Shown here piece by piece: positions 1 through 12,500 of a stretch of DNA of 31,940 bases (position 1 is the stretch's first letter; the number at the start of each line of letters is the position of its first letter). This stretch comes from Branchiostoma floridae. Taxonomy: Eukaryota > Chordata > Leptocardii > Amphioxiformes > Branchiostomatidae. The stretch covers positions 972,595-1,004,534 of the forward strand of contig NC_049989.1 of the NCBI RefSeq assembly GCF_000003815.2, given 5' to 3'. Both the position numbers and the translations under genes were made by a program. The notes beneath the pieces are model-generated. The model was given only the letters and a program-made list of their open reading frames with translations. It had not been told where the DNA came from and did not search any database.

Positions 1-285
1 CATTGTGTGCTTATTGTGTGCATAGTACATGTATGCCTGTGTGTGCCCATGTCTGTGTATTAGGGTGTGTTAGTATGTACACATGTGTGTGTGTGTGTGT
101 GTGTGTGTGCGCAGGAGAGTGTGTGTGTGTGTTTGTGCGTGTTGGTAAGTGCATTGTGTGCTTATTGTGTGCATAGTACATGTATGCCTGTGTGTGCCCA
201 TGTCTGTGTATTAGGGTGTGTTAGTATGTACACATGTGTGTGTCTGTATGTGTGTGTGTGTGCAGGAGAGTGTGTGTGTGAACAG
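1..285. repeat. TG-rich tandem repeat, two copies of a 151-bp unit
   Basis: The segment beginning CATTGTGTGCTTATTG at position 1 recurs at 152, giving two tandem units of about 151 bp. Each contains its own (TG)n tract and a GCAGGAGAGTGTG motif. It lies in the intron before the first visible eIF3c exon. The Cys/Val-rich open frame across it is only a translation of the TG repeat. Confidence 0.9.
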
Positions 286-440
286 ACATCTTGTCTAAGC
301 TGTTATGACTTATACCAATCTACCCTTGATATGTTACAAGTTGTGTCAATTATCAACTATTTGAAAAAATAACCTCCAATTTAGATTACCTAACCTTATC
401 ACCAATTCATATAACATTTTTTTAATTGCCCTTTTCTCAG

Positions 441-564
441 GCTGAAGGATGAGAAGAAAATTGAAGTGCTTGTCGTGCGTCTCCAGAAGTACCTTGAAGA
501 ACGGGGTACATCTCAAGAAATCTGCAGGGTGTACCTTCGCAGGATTGAACATGTGTACTACAAG
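441..564 (+). CDS. EIF3C: eIF3c exon 1 of window
   Basis: The acceptor is ...CTTTTCTCAG|GC at 440/441 and the donor AAG|GTACAT at 564/565. The first base completes a split codon from the previous, unseen exon. The remaining 41 codons begin [15 protein letters not shown] and end in RRIEHVYYK, resembling the eIF3c segment that ends in HTYYK in vertebrates. The exon ends in phase 0. Confidence 0.88.
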
Positions 565-3500
565 GTACATCTCAAATTCCTACCCAAGGCTCTAAATCTG
601 TTTTTCTGCTAAGATTCAAAATTACCTATATGACCAGAAATATCACAGGTCTGTACAGGCTGTTACTTGTAGATGTTGTTATACATTTTCCCTCTTCGGT
701 ATGACTATGAGTATGACCATCACAGTTGTACATATAGATGTTGTTGTACTTTTTCCTCTACAGTATGACCATGAACATTTCAAGTCTGTAGAGACAGTTG
801 TACAAAGTCATGTAGATGTTGTTATACATTTTCCCTCTTCGGTATGACTACGAGCATTACAAGTCTGTAGAGATAGTTGTAGATGTTCTGTATTTTCCCT
901 CTACTGTATGTATTGTAATGTTCATAGTCAAACTGGGAAAAAACGTTGTTGTTATACATTTTACTTCTACAGTATGACTACGAACATTACAAGTCAGCAG
1001 ACCTGATCAAGAAGACTGTTGAGCAGAAGGTGGAAGAAGGGAAGGATGGGGAGGAGGAAGTGAAGGATGGGGAGGAAGTGAAGGATGGAGAGGATGAAGG
1101 GAAGGATGGGGAGGTGACTCCTCAGGAAAAGGGTGGGCAGGAAGCCAAGGACATGGTTGATGGAGAGAAGGTATGTGCATTTGTATCTGCAGTTTTCCTT
1201 TACTCAAGGTCCTCTACTCAAGACATCATTTGGCCTCTGTGCATGCAGTGTCCCACAATTCGTATTGTTAATTAGAGCAGTGAATGGAGTTATAGAATAA
1301 TGATAGCTTTTGATAGCGAAATCTCTGATTGGCTCGAACAGCTATTTCTTTGTGTAAGCTCCCATCTGATAGGTATACATGTAAAGACATAGCATAAAAT
1401 AACTAGAGTTCGACGAACACATCCCTTCGCCAAATAACCATGACTTTATTTAAGACTTTAAGGTCTTATTCATGTACTACTAAATAGTACCTACCCGAAT
1501 AGAAAATGACTGCATGAACTGTGTTCCTCACAAACCCACAAATGCTACCAAAAACAAGACTGTGACCACAGATGACCTGGTAGCATCCCTGGTCAATCAG
1601 AATTTCATGCTTGTCAGAGGATTTACTCCCCAGTGTAAGAACGTCCAGCTCACAAGGCTCCTCGAGCAAAACATCTGAGAAACAACTGTGTCCATAGATA
1701 TAGGTCAAAATGAGATATATAGAAAACAGTTTATTTATGATTATAACTAGATGCATCTTTAATTTCCATGTAATTATTATCTAAGGTACCATTCAGCCAA
1801 AAATAATGCAAACAAGTTTGAAAGTCCTATCATGGAATTCAGTGGATTTCTAAACTTTCCTCATTAATTATGCAAATTAGCTGTTGATTTGCATAATAAG
1901 TATTGCATTATGTAAGTCATCACTTAGGCTATCTACCACTCAAAAATCACGACCACAGCATGTTCAGAACATGAGATGTCAAAAATTGAAGTTTTGCTGC
2001 AGTACCTTAGGAAGCTGCTAGGGGGCCCACTATTATACTCGACCTTTGTTGTCCTGACCCCTACCCACCTACCAAATATTATCAGGATCCTTTCAAGGCC
2101 TCTCGAGTTATGCATTCCACAAACAAACGGACGCACACACTCGGCCCACTACTGTTCTAACGAAAAATGCTACGCCAACTATTTTCAAACACAACCTTTC
2201 TTTCCGCAACTGCTACTCAAATACCAAATATCATGAAAATCCATACACAGCTTCATGACTTATATGCTGTTGGCATGGATTTTTGAACTTTCTTCATTAA
2301 TTATGCAAATTAGCTGCTGATTTTACATGATTAGTATTACATTATGTAAGTACTCACTCATTCTATCTACATACCAAATATCCTGATGATCCGTCAACAT
2401 GCTCTCGAGTTATTTTCGTCGAAAGTTTGAAAGGTAATCGATGCTTGCAGTTCCAAAAAAGCTATAGGGGACCAAAAGTCACAGCACTTCTTTTCTGCCC
2501 CAAGGGCTATCTATCACTCAAAAATCATGACCACAGCATGTCCAGAACACGAAGTGTCAAAATTAAAAGTTTTGCCGCAGTACCTTAGACAGTCACTAGG
2601 GGGCCCATTATCGAACTTCACCTTTGTTTTCCTGACCCCCACCCTCCTACCAAATATCATCAGGATCCATTCAAGGGTCCTCGAGTTATGCTGTTTAGAA
2701 GAAAGCGGACGCACACGTTTGGCCCGCTATCGCCCTGACAGAAAAAGGCTACGCCAGCCATTTTCGAACACGGCCTTCCTGTCCGCAACAGCTACTCACA
2801 TACCAAATATCATGAAAATCCATAGACAGCTTCTTGAGTTATATGCTGTTGACCTACATATAGGGACACAACATAAGGCCTTAACCAAAAAATATAACCT
2901 TCTTGGCGAAGGTAATGATAAAAATGTCTTTGTATATCATACATATAGGGTCTGCATAGGGTTTGTAACTTGCAATTTGCCCACATGTAACGTTATCTCA
3001 CTCCTTCTTACAGCAGAAAGTACATGTGCCTGCCTCTTTTTTACAGCAGAAAGAAAAGACTGCAGTCATAATGGACAAGTTGTGCAAGTACATCTATGCC
3101 AAGGACACCACTGATCGCATCCGCACGCGAGCCATCCTGTGTCACATCTACCACCACGCCCTCCACGGACGATGGTACGAGGCCAGGGACTTGATGTTAA
3201 TGTCACATCTCCAGGACACCATCCAACACTCTGATGTGCCAACTCAGGTCAGGATGTGCCTATGTTCATCAGCTTTGTGCCTATGTCGTCCATGTGTGCG
3301 TACTCCTGACACTGGGATGTGCCTATGTTCTCTCAGCTATGTGCCTATGTCGTCCATGTGTGCGTACTCCTGACACTGGGATGTGCCTATGTTCTCTCAG
3401 CTATGTGCCTATGTCGTCCATGTGTGCGTACTCCTGACACTGGGATGTGCCTATGTTCTCTCAGCTATGTGCCTATGTTGTCCATTGTGTTTCTTAGATG

Positions 3501-6500
3501 TGCCGAAGGTGAAAGTCTTTTTGACAAATTTGTTAAACCTATCCTTTTGTATGGATCTGAGTTAACATGCTTTGACCATGCCTCCAAAAACACCGATGCA
3601 AAACTTAATGTTTCAAAAATCATTCCTGTGTCTTCTTCAAAGTATATTTTCTCCCTTTTGTTGAAGAATGTTCAGGTTGGAGGATAGCATTCCAGTTTTT
3701 ATTTGAAAGAGCACTTGTACTGATCTGACTCATATCTATGTCATCAATTTGAAAGAAGTTCAGACAAAGACATGTTTCTGAAATATGCGTCTGGACTTAA
3801 TCTAGAAAAGGATGACTTTTCTATTGATAACACAGGCCTCCCAACATTCATACCAGTCATACCAGCGTTTTCAAAAATTTCTACTTGGAGTCCATTCAAA
3901 ATCATCTAATGATGGTGTTCGAGGAGAATTAGGAACTTTTCCTATTATGATATCCTAAAATTCAGCTCATTAAATACTGGCACCGTTTGGTAAACTTACC
4001 TGAGGACTCTCTGCTTTGAGTCTTTACTTTGAAATTCGTAAAGCGATAACCTAGTTAAGACTCAGCAGTCATAAATTGAATATAGAAACAGGTAGATCTT
4101 AATGTACCCCTGACCAAAGGTTTTGCCCATTTGGTAAAAAGCAAATTGAAGATGAATTTCACTTTGTCATGATGTGCAGTAGGTACAATGTTTCAAGTAA
4201 TGAGTTATTCACATTCCTCGAATTAAATACAACAGATTTTAAGAGACTCAATGCTACAGACAGATTTGATTATATGTTTAGAATGTATTCTGATGTAACA
4301 ACTCCCACAATGCTAAAATAGGTAAAAGACTGCTTTGTCATAAGAAAAAGTGCCGAAACTCATAATTAGCCCCCCATCGATTGTAGTACAATATCAATGA
4401 TTTAGGCTAGCTCTTATTGTTTTAGAAATTAGAATGTCAAATTTCATTCTATATTCATAATCTGCATATGTACTATGTTTAATACTTGTTTTAGTAATTA
4501 GGATGATAAGTTTGTTTCTTTTCTTTTTTTTGCCATACATTGTACTGTGAACGATCGTTGCGCAATTAACTTCTTCGTTTTCGTTTTGTGATCACTGGCA
4601 TGTACCTACTGTTGCCACACCTTGGGCGAGTATTGGGATTCCTGTCCTTGCCTCCTTGGTGTCTATGTAATGACCCACACAGGGGTTGTTCATGGTGACA
4701 AGTGCCTGGCTAGTTGCCTTCACCACCCAAGAAACCACTGAGTGAGCGCATCAGATGAGGTGGTCTGGAAGCATGTCACTGGCCTGGCATTATGTCACTG
4801 TAAACACTTGGAGGAAAGTGGGTCATTTTATCATGTAGCCAGTACAAAGTAACAAATGTTACAAATGTTAATTCTCATTGTTCCTAAAAATCTCTTGATT
4901 CCTTCATGCATGCACTAGGTTAGATCAAAGGCTTGTAATTGGGCCACACATCCTGGTTCTTTTGATAATGTAGTACAATGTTTAAATGATATCAATTAAT
5001 GATAAAGAGTTACATAGTGTCATCATAGGGAGATATCAAACTGCCTGACCTGAACTTTGATTTTGTCCTTTTCTTTCCCTCTAGATTTTGTACAACCGCA
5101 CCATGGTCCAGCTGGGTCTGTGTGCATTTCGCTATGGGAATATCAAAGATGCCCACAATGCCTTGTTAGATATTCAGTCAGGAGGGAGGGCAAAGGAGCT
5201 CCTAGCACAGGTAAAGTACAGGGCACTGCATGTTTGGAGCAGGACTAGCTATATTAAATGTGTTTTTAAAAAGAAAAGAAAAATCCCAAAGACTAGTTTC
5301 AAACCTCTCGCTAGACCGATGCTTTGTATATGTTAAATGAATGTTTAAGAAGAAAAAAAATTGTTTTCTGCTTTCAAGACTGAAACGTGGTATCACTCAG
5401 GAGGACTAGCCTGGAGTACAGTCTTGTTAGCTTTGGTCTACTGTCAAAGGTCGCTGCCCCGCTAAGCTGGCAACCTTTGTGAGCAGACCAAAGCTAACAA
5501 AACTGAACTCCAGGCTCCAGGAGAACTGCACTGGTGCGATCAGCACTCTCACCCTGGGCAATCAGGCAGATGGACTCATCTTTTGGCATGAATAAGATTA
5601 CCAGCAATAATCAGCTATTATCTAAACCAACAGTCTTAGACATGGTCCTCATGAAATCTACTTTTTCTCCAAGTTCTAAATACCTCTCGCCTGCCCTCCC
5701 TCCCCCACCCAGGGGCTCCTCATGCAGCGGAACGTTGAGCGTGATCCTGAGCGGGAAAAGATTGAGAAGCGCCGACAGATGCCATTCCACATGCACATCA
5801 ACCTGGAGCTGCTGGAGTGTGTTTACCTGGTGTCAGCCATGCTGCTGGAAATCCCATACATGGCAGGTGGGCTGAAGCACCTGTCAATCATGTCACTTCC
5901 AACCAATCAGCTCCTCCCCTCTGTAAAGTTCCAACCAATTAGTAAGGGGTAGGGAATTTCCGAGCAGCCTCGTAACCCTTGCTTCGCCTATTGAGTCAGT
6001 GAAGTCAAGCTTGCCTAAGCTTGATGTTTCTTCGGGAGAAGAGATGCTGCTACAGTTATCGCTACGGGCCGTTCTTCATCTTCATGATGGTAACATCAGG
6101 CCCTACGAACCTGATTTAAAAAAAAAAATTCTGACTGTAATGAACACATCAAATTTCAAACATTATTCCTGTCCTGGCCAATCAGGATGATATTTTGAGC
6201 ACAGGAGCATTTACATGTTATTAGTACCTCTAAGTCCAGGAAAATACCAGAGATGCATTACCGGTACTATCTATCTGATAGAGAGGGAATGATAATGTTG
6301 TCTTTTGTAGTGGAAATTGTTTTTCCCTAAAAAAATTAGGCATGGATACCTGTTGTTTTAGCTGCTCCAGTCCTAAGTTTAAGAGTCCTTATTCCTCACC
6401 AAGACAGTCTTTTGGCTTGATCATTTTAAGATGAAGAGACAAACTCATATTAAGATGATGATCTTGTGTTGAAGTTGAGGTTTGATTTTTGGAAGCTTTA

Positions 6501-9500
6501 AGCTCGTAAGCCATCCTGTTACATATATGTCTATGTTCACAGCCCATGAGTTTGATGCCCGGCGCAGAATGATCAGCAAGAGTTTCCACCACCAACTGAG
6601 GGTCAGTGAGAGACAGCCTCTGGTTGGTAAGTATGTTTAACATGTTAAACATGTACATGTAGTTTGTTGTGACATTGTGTGACATAGTGGGTGGGCTGCT
6701 TAGCCCAGATCACCAAGATGTCCTGGGCCCTGAACCCTGACTGGCCTTGGGAATAGCACTTCATTTGAACGTCCCACTTCCTACATAAGTTGGGGTAGGC
6801 AATTTTCTCGAGCAGCCTTTGTAACCCCTGACTTTGTCTTCACCTCATCAACATAATATCACTTCAGTGTTTTAGTTTAAAAGCCGTCACTGATGAAAGA
6901 CAGTGGATGCGGTTTGACTGTTTCCAAATTTCATCCAGTTGCTTGAGTAATTGTTGCGTTAACCTTGCTTATATCTTTTTACCTGGGTATCATTCATTGT
7001 CATAATGGAAACAGTAACAGAACGATCAGATAAAAAGTGGGTTAGTTTTTCATAAGACCTGTCAGTTTTTTCATATTAATTTGTACGAAATGTGTTTTAG
7101 ATGAAATGTGTACAATTGCCCATTCCAAATGATATTATGTATGAAAGTTATAAATGGTACACTCCCTTACAAAAGTCAGTATTTGTTTGATAGTAGCTGA
7201 TTCTATTTTCAGGGCCTCCTGAGAGTATGCGTGAACATGTGGTGGCTGCCTCCAAGGCTATGAAGATAGGAGACTGGCGCGCATGTAGAGACTACATTAT
7301 TAATGAGAAAATGAACGGGAAGGTAAGCCACTTGTAGCATGACATAGCCAGATGATAAACATGAATGGATACATGTTGTTTACAGCATGTTCATTCATAC
7401 TAAATGTACACACATGCGTGTATCTCATGGAAAAGAACCTAAACCTTTTATATATCTCAAGTGCTGATTTCAATGCCCATACAAAGTTTTAGTCATTTTT
7501 GTTTCAAATTTGCATCTGTTTGGTAAAAATTACACCTTTTTAGTCACAAAATATGTACTACATGGTATACACTTCTCTATATGTTTCTTCAGGTACATTC
7601 AATTGAAGTTCAGTATTTGGACCTGTACATTGTATATGAAAAAGATTGTTGCCATTTGGCATGAAGTCCTAGTGAGTAGTTGCCATTTGGCATGCAACCC
7701 TAGTGAGGTAGGCATGCAACCCTAGTGAGGTAGGCATGCAGTCCTAGTGAGGTAGGCATGCAGTCCTAGTGAGGTAGGCATGCAGTCCTAGTGAGGTAGG
7801 CATGCAGTCCTAGTGAGGTAGGCATGCAGTCCTAGTGAGGTAGGCATGCAGTCCTAGTGAGGTAGGCATGCAGTCCTAGTGAGGTAGGCATGCAGTCCTA
7901 GTGAGGTAGGCATGCAGTCCTAGTGAGGTAGGCATGCAGTCCTAGTGAGGTAGGCATGCAGTCCTAGTGAGGTAGGCATGCAGTCCTAGTGAGGTAGGCA
8001 TGCAGTCCTAGTGAGGTAGGCATGCAACCCTAGTGAGGTAGGCATGCAGTCCTAGTGAGGTAGGCATGCAGTCCTAGTGAGGTAGGCATGCAGTCCTAGT
8101 GAGGTAGGCATGCAGTCCTAGTGAGGTAGGCATGCAGTCCTAGTGAGGTAGGCATGCAGTCCTAGTGAGGTAGGCATGCAGTCCTAGTGAGGTAGGCATG
8201 CAGTCCTAGTGAGGTAGGCATGCAGTCCTAGTGAGGTAGGCATGCAGTCCTAGTGAGGTAGGCATGCAGTCCTAGTGAGGTAGTTGCCATTTGGCATGCA
8301 GTCCTAGTGAGTTAAGGTAGTTACTTGTTGGTACATGTAAAAGATGTCATGTTGGTGTTCAAGTAAGGGTGTTTGGCCCAGAGCCCAAAGGCCCTGGGTT
8401 TGAATCCCCTAGCATGCCACCTATGCTGTGCCCTTGGGAAAGGCATTTTGCACAACTTTCCTCTCTCCTCTCAGGTGTAATAATGGGTACCTGACTTCGG
8501 TTGGGGAGGTAAAAGGCAGTGGAAGGAGAGGGATGGGCTCCGCCTCCCAATACCTTGCCCTAGACATACAATGTAGATGGAGTGGATAATAAGCTACCTT
8601 TACCTTTCCCTGCATGTGGGGTCACCAGTAAACCATGACTGTTCCCACAGGTGTGGGATCTGTTCCCAGAGGCTGACAAGGTTCGTGAACTCATCAGCAG
8701 GAAGATTCAGGAAGAGAGTCTGCGCACCTATCTCTTCACCTACAGTGCTATCTACGACTCTCTGTGGTAAGCATTGTTCTTGCCACTCACACACTTTATT
8801 TTCATCACACACCTGTAAATGTTAGCCATACCCGGGGAAGTCACCGGTGCACATTTCAGGTCCCAACAGACACCGTCGGATACTCCCTCTCTCAGAGAAC
8901 AGTTACAGGCTGGACCCGCCTGCCTGCCTCAGTAGTGGAAGCTCTCCCATAGTCGAGCCTACTCTAACCTTCCTGTGTGCCCTCTAATGACCTACTAATG
9001 GGCCTTGGTTAGGGTCTTTTGAAGTAACATGTTGAAATTGGGATTTTTTGCACCAGTTTGAAATTAATCCTGTGGTTTCTGACTTCTATTTGCATCAATT
9101 TTAGATATTGGGATCATAAAGAACCTCTGGTGGTAGTGGAAAGGTTATGCAAAGGAGAGTGTCGACCTGAATTTTCCCCTATACTTGTTAACAACAACTT
9201 GGACATATTGTGGTGGGAAGAAAATGATAGATAGTAACATTACATTAACAGTATGCTACAGGTTATGTATAATAATTCCTGTGCTTAGGTTAATGTCCCT
9301 GGATTGTTTTTCTGATGTCTGTGTTGCATGTGATAATTGCTGATGTTGGTTGTCGCAGTTTGGTGACCCTGTCCTCGATGTTTGAGCTGGATGGACCTGT
9401 AGTTCACAGCATCATCAGCAAAATGATCATCAATGAGGAGCTGGCTGTGAGTACTGTTGAACTTTTCATGTCATGAACAATTTCCTGATGACATTCCACC

Positions 9501-12500
9501 TTATGGTAACAGTATTATTCAATGAACAAACTTTAAGACTTCTGTACAAAATATACACCCTTCTGCTTTTATTGTGATGTTAACGTCAAATCTTACAACA
9601 CATACTTCTGGTTGTTGATTCCTGCCGCCAGGTAATCAAGTTAATGCAATGAATGGTTTATTTGACATAAAGGTCACATACAAAACATCACAATTGCAGT
9701 CATAAGACTGAATTGCGGTCAACGTTTAACAATTATCATCCGCACTACAACACGGTATAAAAGGGTTAAAAGATGAGAAATTCTGTTGTTACAATAGGAT
9801 TAACCCTTAAACTGCCAAACCCGGATATATCTGGGATAGCGTATTCCCCGAAGTAGCAACTTTCCGCGCGCATAGCGCACGAACCCTGGAAGTTAGGGAC
9901 TTCGGGGTTGTTCTGGGTTTCTTTTTGAAGGTCAGCAGCCAACCCTGACACTGATAGCATTTTATAGTGCTGAGACTCTGGCAGTTTTAGGGTTAAAAAC
10001 CTAATAAAGTTATTGAGGATTACCAATATTGCACTTTAAAATATTGCACGTCAATATTGCACGAGAGGAGAAATCCAACAATTTGGGTATTTACAATATG
10101 TCTGGATTCTAATATCATAAGGGATAATTGTAAATATTTCATCAAGGCACTATAAATTTGATTCACTTATTGGGAATCCATGCCAACATCAATAATCACA
10201 TTATCGCAAAATCATAAGATGTATAATATTACAACTGAAAACGAGGGAAATCTGGAGTCATATGACATGTGTCCAGTTCATTTAAAAGGTTCGTCATGTA
10301 TGGTATGGGTCTTCTTTTGTATCTGCCCGTACGGGTTTTGATAGTGCCCAGTAGTTGTGATGACCTTGTTGTTCTAGCACTGATCTCACCGCGGTATGGA
10401 GGTAGCCAGTCACGATAAGTCTCTGAATGTAGCAGGTGTTTAGCAAACTTACATGTATAGCACAGCTGGCGGTGTCGGCTTTCTTGTGTGGGTAGATTAA
10501 GAACTCTGCATGCCTCTGAGTAGGATGTGTGTGCGGGACCTAGTATTGTCCGGCAAGCCCTTTTCTGTATGGTCTCAACCCGCGCGTGTTGTTTTCTTGT
10601 GAGACCTGGGTGCCAGGCAGCGACGGCATACTCACAAGCCTGTCAGACCAATGTCTTGTAACAGGTGAGAAGGTCTTCCTGAGAAAGGTTGAGACGTTTT
10701 TAGCCGTCGTCGGAGGAGTAGTTTTCTATTACCCAAGCACCACGTGACGGTGGTCAACTTCAGTTTGCCAGCCAAGGCCGGCTTGCACAAATAAGCCAAG
10801 TATAGTTTAACGACTTTGACAATGTGCAGTGGTTCACCGGCGATGGATAAAGGTGGTAGTGTCGGGGGGACTTTGGTTAACGTGCATTGATTTGCACTTC
10901 TTGGGGTTTAGCTTCATTTTATGACTTTCTGTCGAGGTGCCGAGATTATCAAGGTTGGTTTGGAGATTGGAGGTTTCGCTGATTTTTCGGCTTTCTGCTA
11001 TATTAAGGTCTACAAATTTCCACCTTCTTGCTAAGGCGTCTACACTGGCATTGTTAATAAGGGCAAGAAATATCAGGGGGCCGAGGACGGTACCCTGCGG
11101 GAGGCCACAGGTGGAAACTGACCAATCCGAGTGAACTCCTTTTTACAGGACTCTTTGTTTCCGGTCGATATCCACCACATGAGTGAGGGTCGAAGGCCCA
11201 GGTTGATCAGACAGGTAACCGCTAGGAGGTGATCGACACGATCGAAAGCTTTCGAAAAGTTGTAACGAGACTAGCGATTGTACCCCTCTCGTCAGAGGTT
11301 TTTGCAAGCTGATTGATAATACATGTATCTACTAGACAGTCAAATTGGATTGGGTCGATGTTTTCCTTAATGTCTGAGTAGAGTCGGGTCGCCACAAATC
11401 TCTCCACGACCTTTGCCAGCACTGGTGTGAGAGAGATTGGTCTGAGTTCCTCTATGGACGGAGGCCGGCTTTTTGGCAGAGGAACGATGTTGGCTTGGCG
11501 CCACTGTACAGGAACAACCCCTTCTGCAAGTGAGGCATTTAGAATGTGCGTTAACATTAATTTCCACTTATGAGGTCATGCCAAACACAGCATAAACAGA
11601 AAAGCAGACATTGTAAAAACCTGCAATTGTATACATGTATATTACAATGATTATGCATGGCTTGCTTCTGCTGCCATGTTAACCTTGATGAAATAAAGTT
11701 CATAACCTGGCATCAAGAAGTATGACTTGTAAAATTGGATGTTCAGTAACACCAGAAGGGTGTATGTTTTGTACAAACGTATTTGTTTAAAAAGTAATGC
11801 TTGGTAGTAAGGAATTGTTGTATTTTAGTGTCATTGGTGACATAAGTACAATAATTCACTTTCAAGAGGACCTGAATTTCATGCTACAGAAGAGGTTAAA
11901 AATTGTTGTGTCTGAAACAACAGTGGAAATACATGTACATGTGCTGGCACTTGTTCATGGGTGTGATGATTCATTTATGTCCAAGCATTTTCAGGATTGA
12001 CATCTTGAGCAACATTATGGCAAGTTGTAAGTAACACACAAGTGCTGCATAACTTCATAAAACAAAGGATTCAGTCCTGCATTCCCAACCCATAATGCAT
12101 GTGTGCGTGCTGCCATACCTCCTGCAGGCATCCTGGGATGAGCCGACCCAGACGGTGGTCATGCATCGGTCGGAGCCCACCCGTCTGCAGAACCTGGCCC
12201 TGCAGCTGTCAGACAAACTGGCAAACCTCGTGGATAACAATGAACGGATTCTGGAGGTCAAACAGGGCACGTCTGCTTTCTATACCAGGCAGGGAGAGGG
12301 CCGCTTTGGTCGGCAAGGTAAAGAGCGCCATCAAGGTAAAGAGCGCCACCAAGGTAAAACCACATCTTTTGCAGATGTTGCTTTCATTTCTATTAATTAT
12401 GCAGAGACAGTCCTTTCTAGTCAGGACTTGAAATACCACCTGCATATGCAGGTTAGTGCATGTAAAGTTGGAGCTGTGCAGGTATTTCTGGTGTCTACCT

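Noticed and set aside
67-372. 101-codon Cys/Val-rich protein
   Set aside because: Translation of a TG repeat with no ATG-supported start or similarity.
1007-1207. Pro/His-rich minus-strand protein
   Set aside because: Antisense shadow of the acidic repeat in eIF3c exon 2.
2527-3114. 195-codon frame on the plus strand
   Set aside because: It runs through a dispersed repeat and enters exon 3 in the wrong frame; related repeat copies do not keep it open.
7691-8284. CRISPR-like regular array
   Set aside because: Units abut directly with no unique spacers, and the context is a eukaryotic intron. It is a minisatellite.
8397-8407. tRNA gene suggested by the B-box
   Set aside because: No cloverleaf or acceptor stem could be formed; the body and TACCTT tail identify a SINE.
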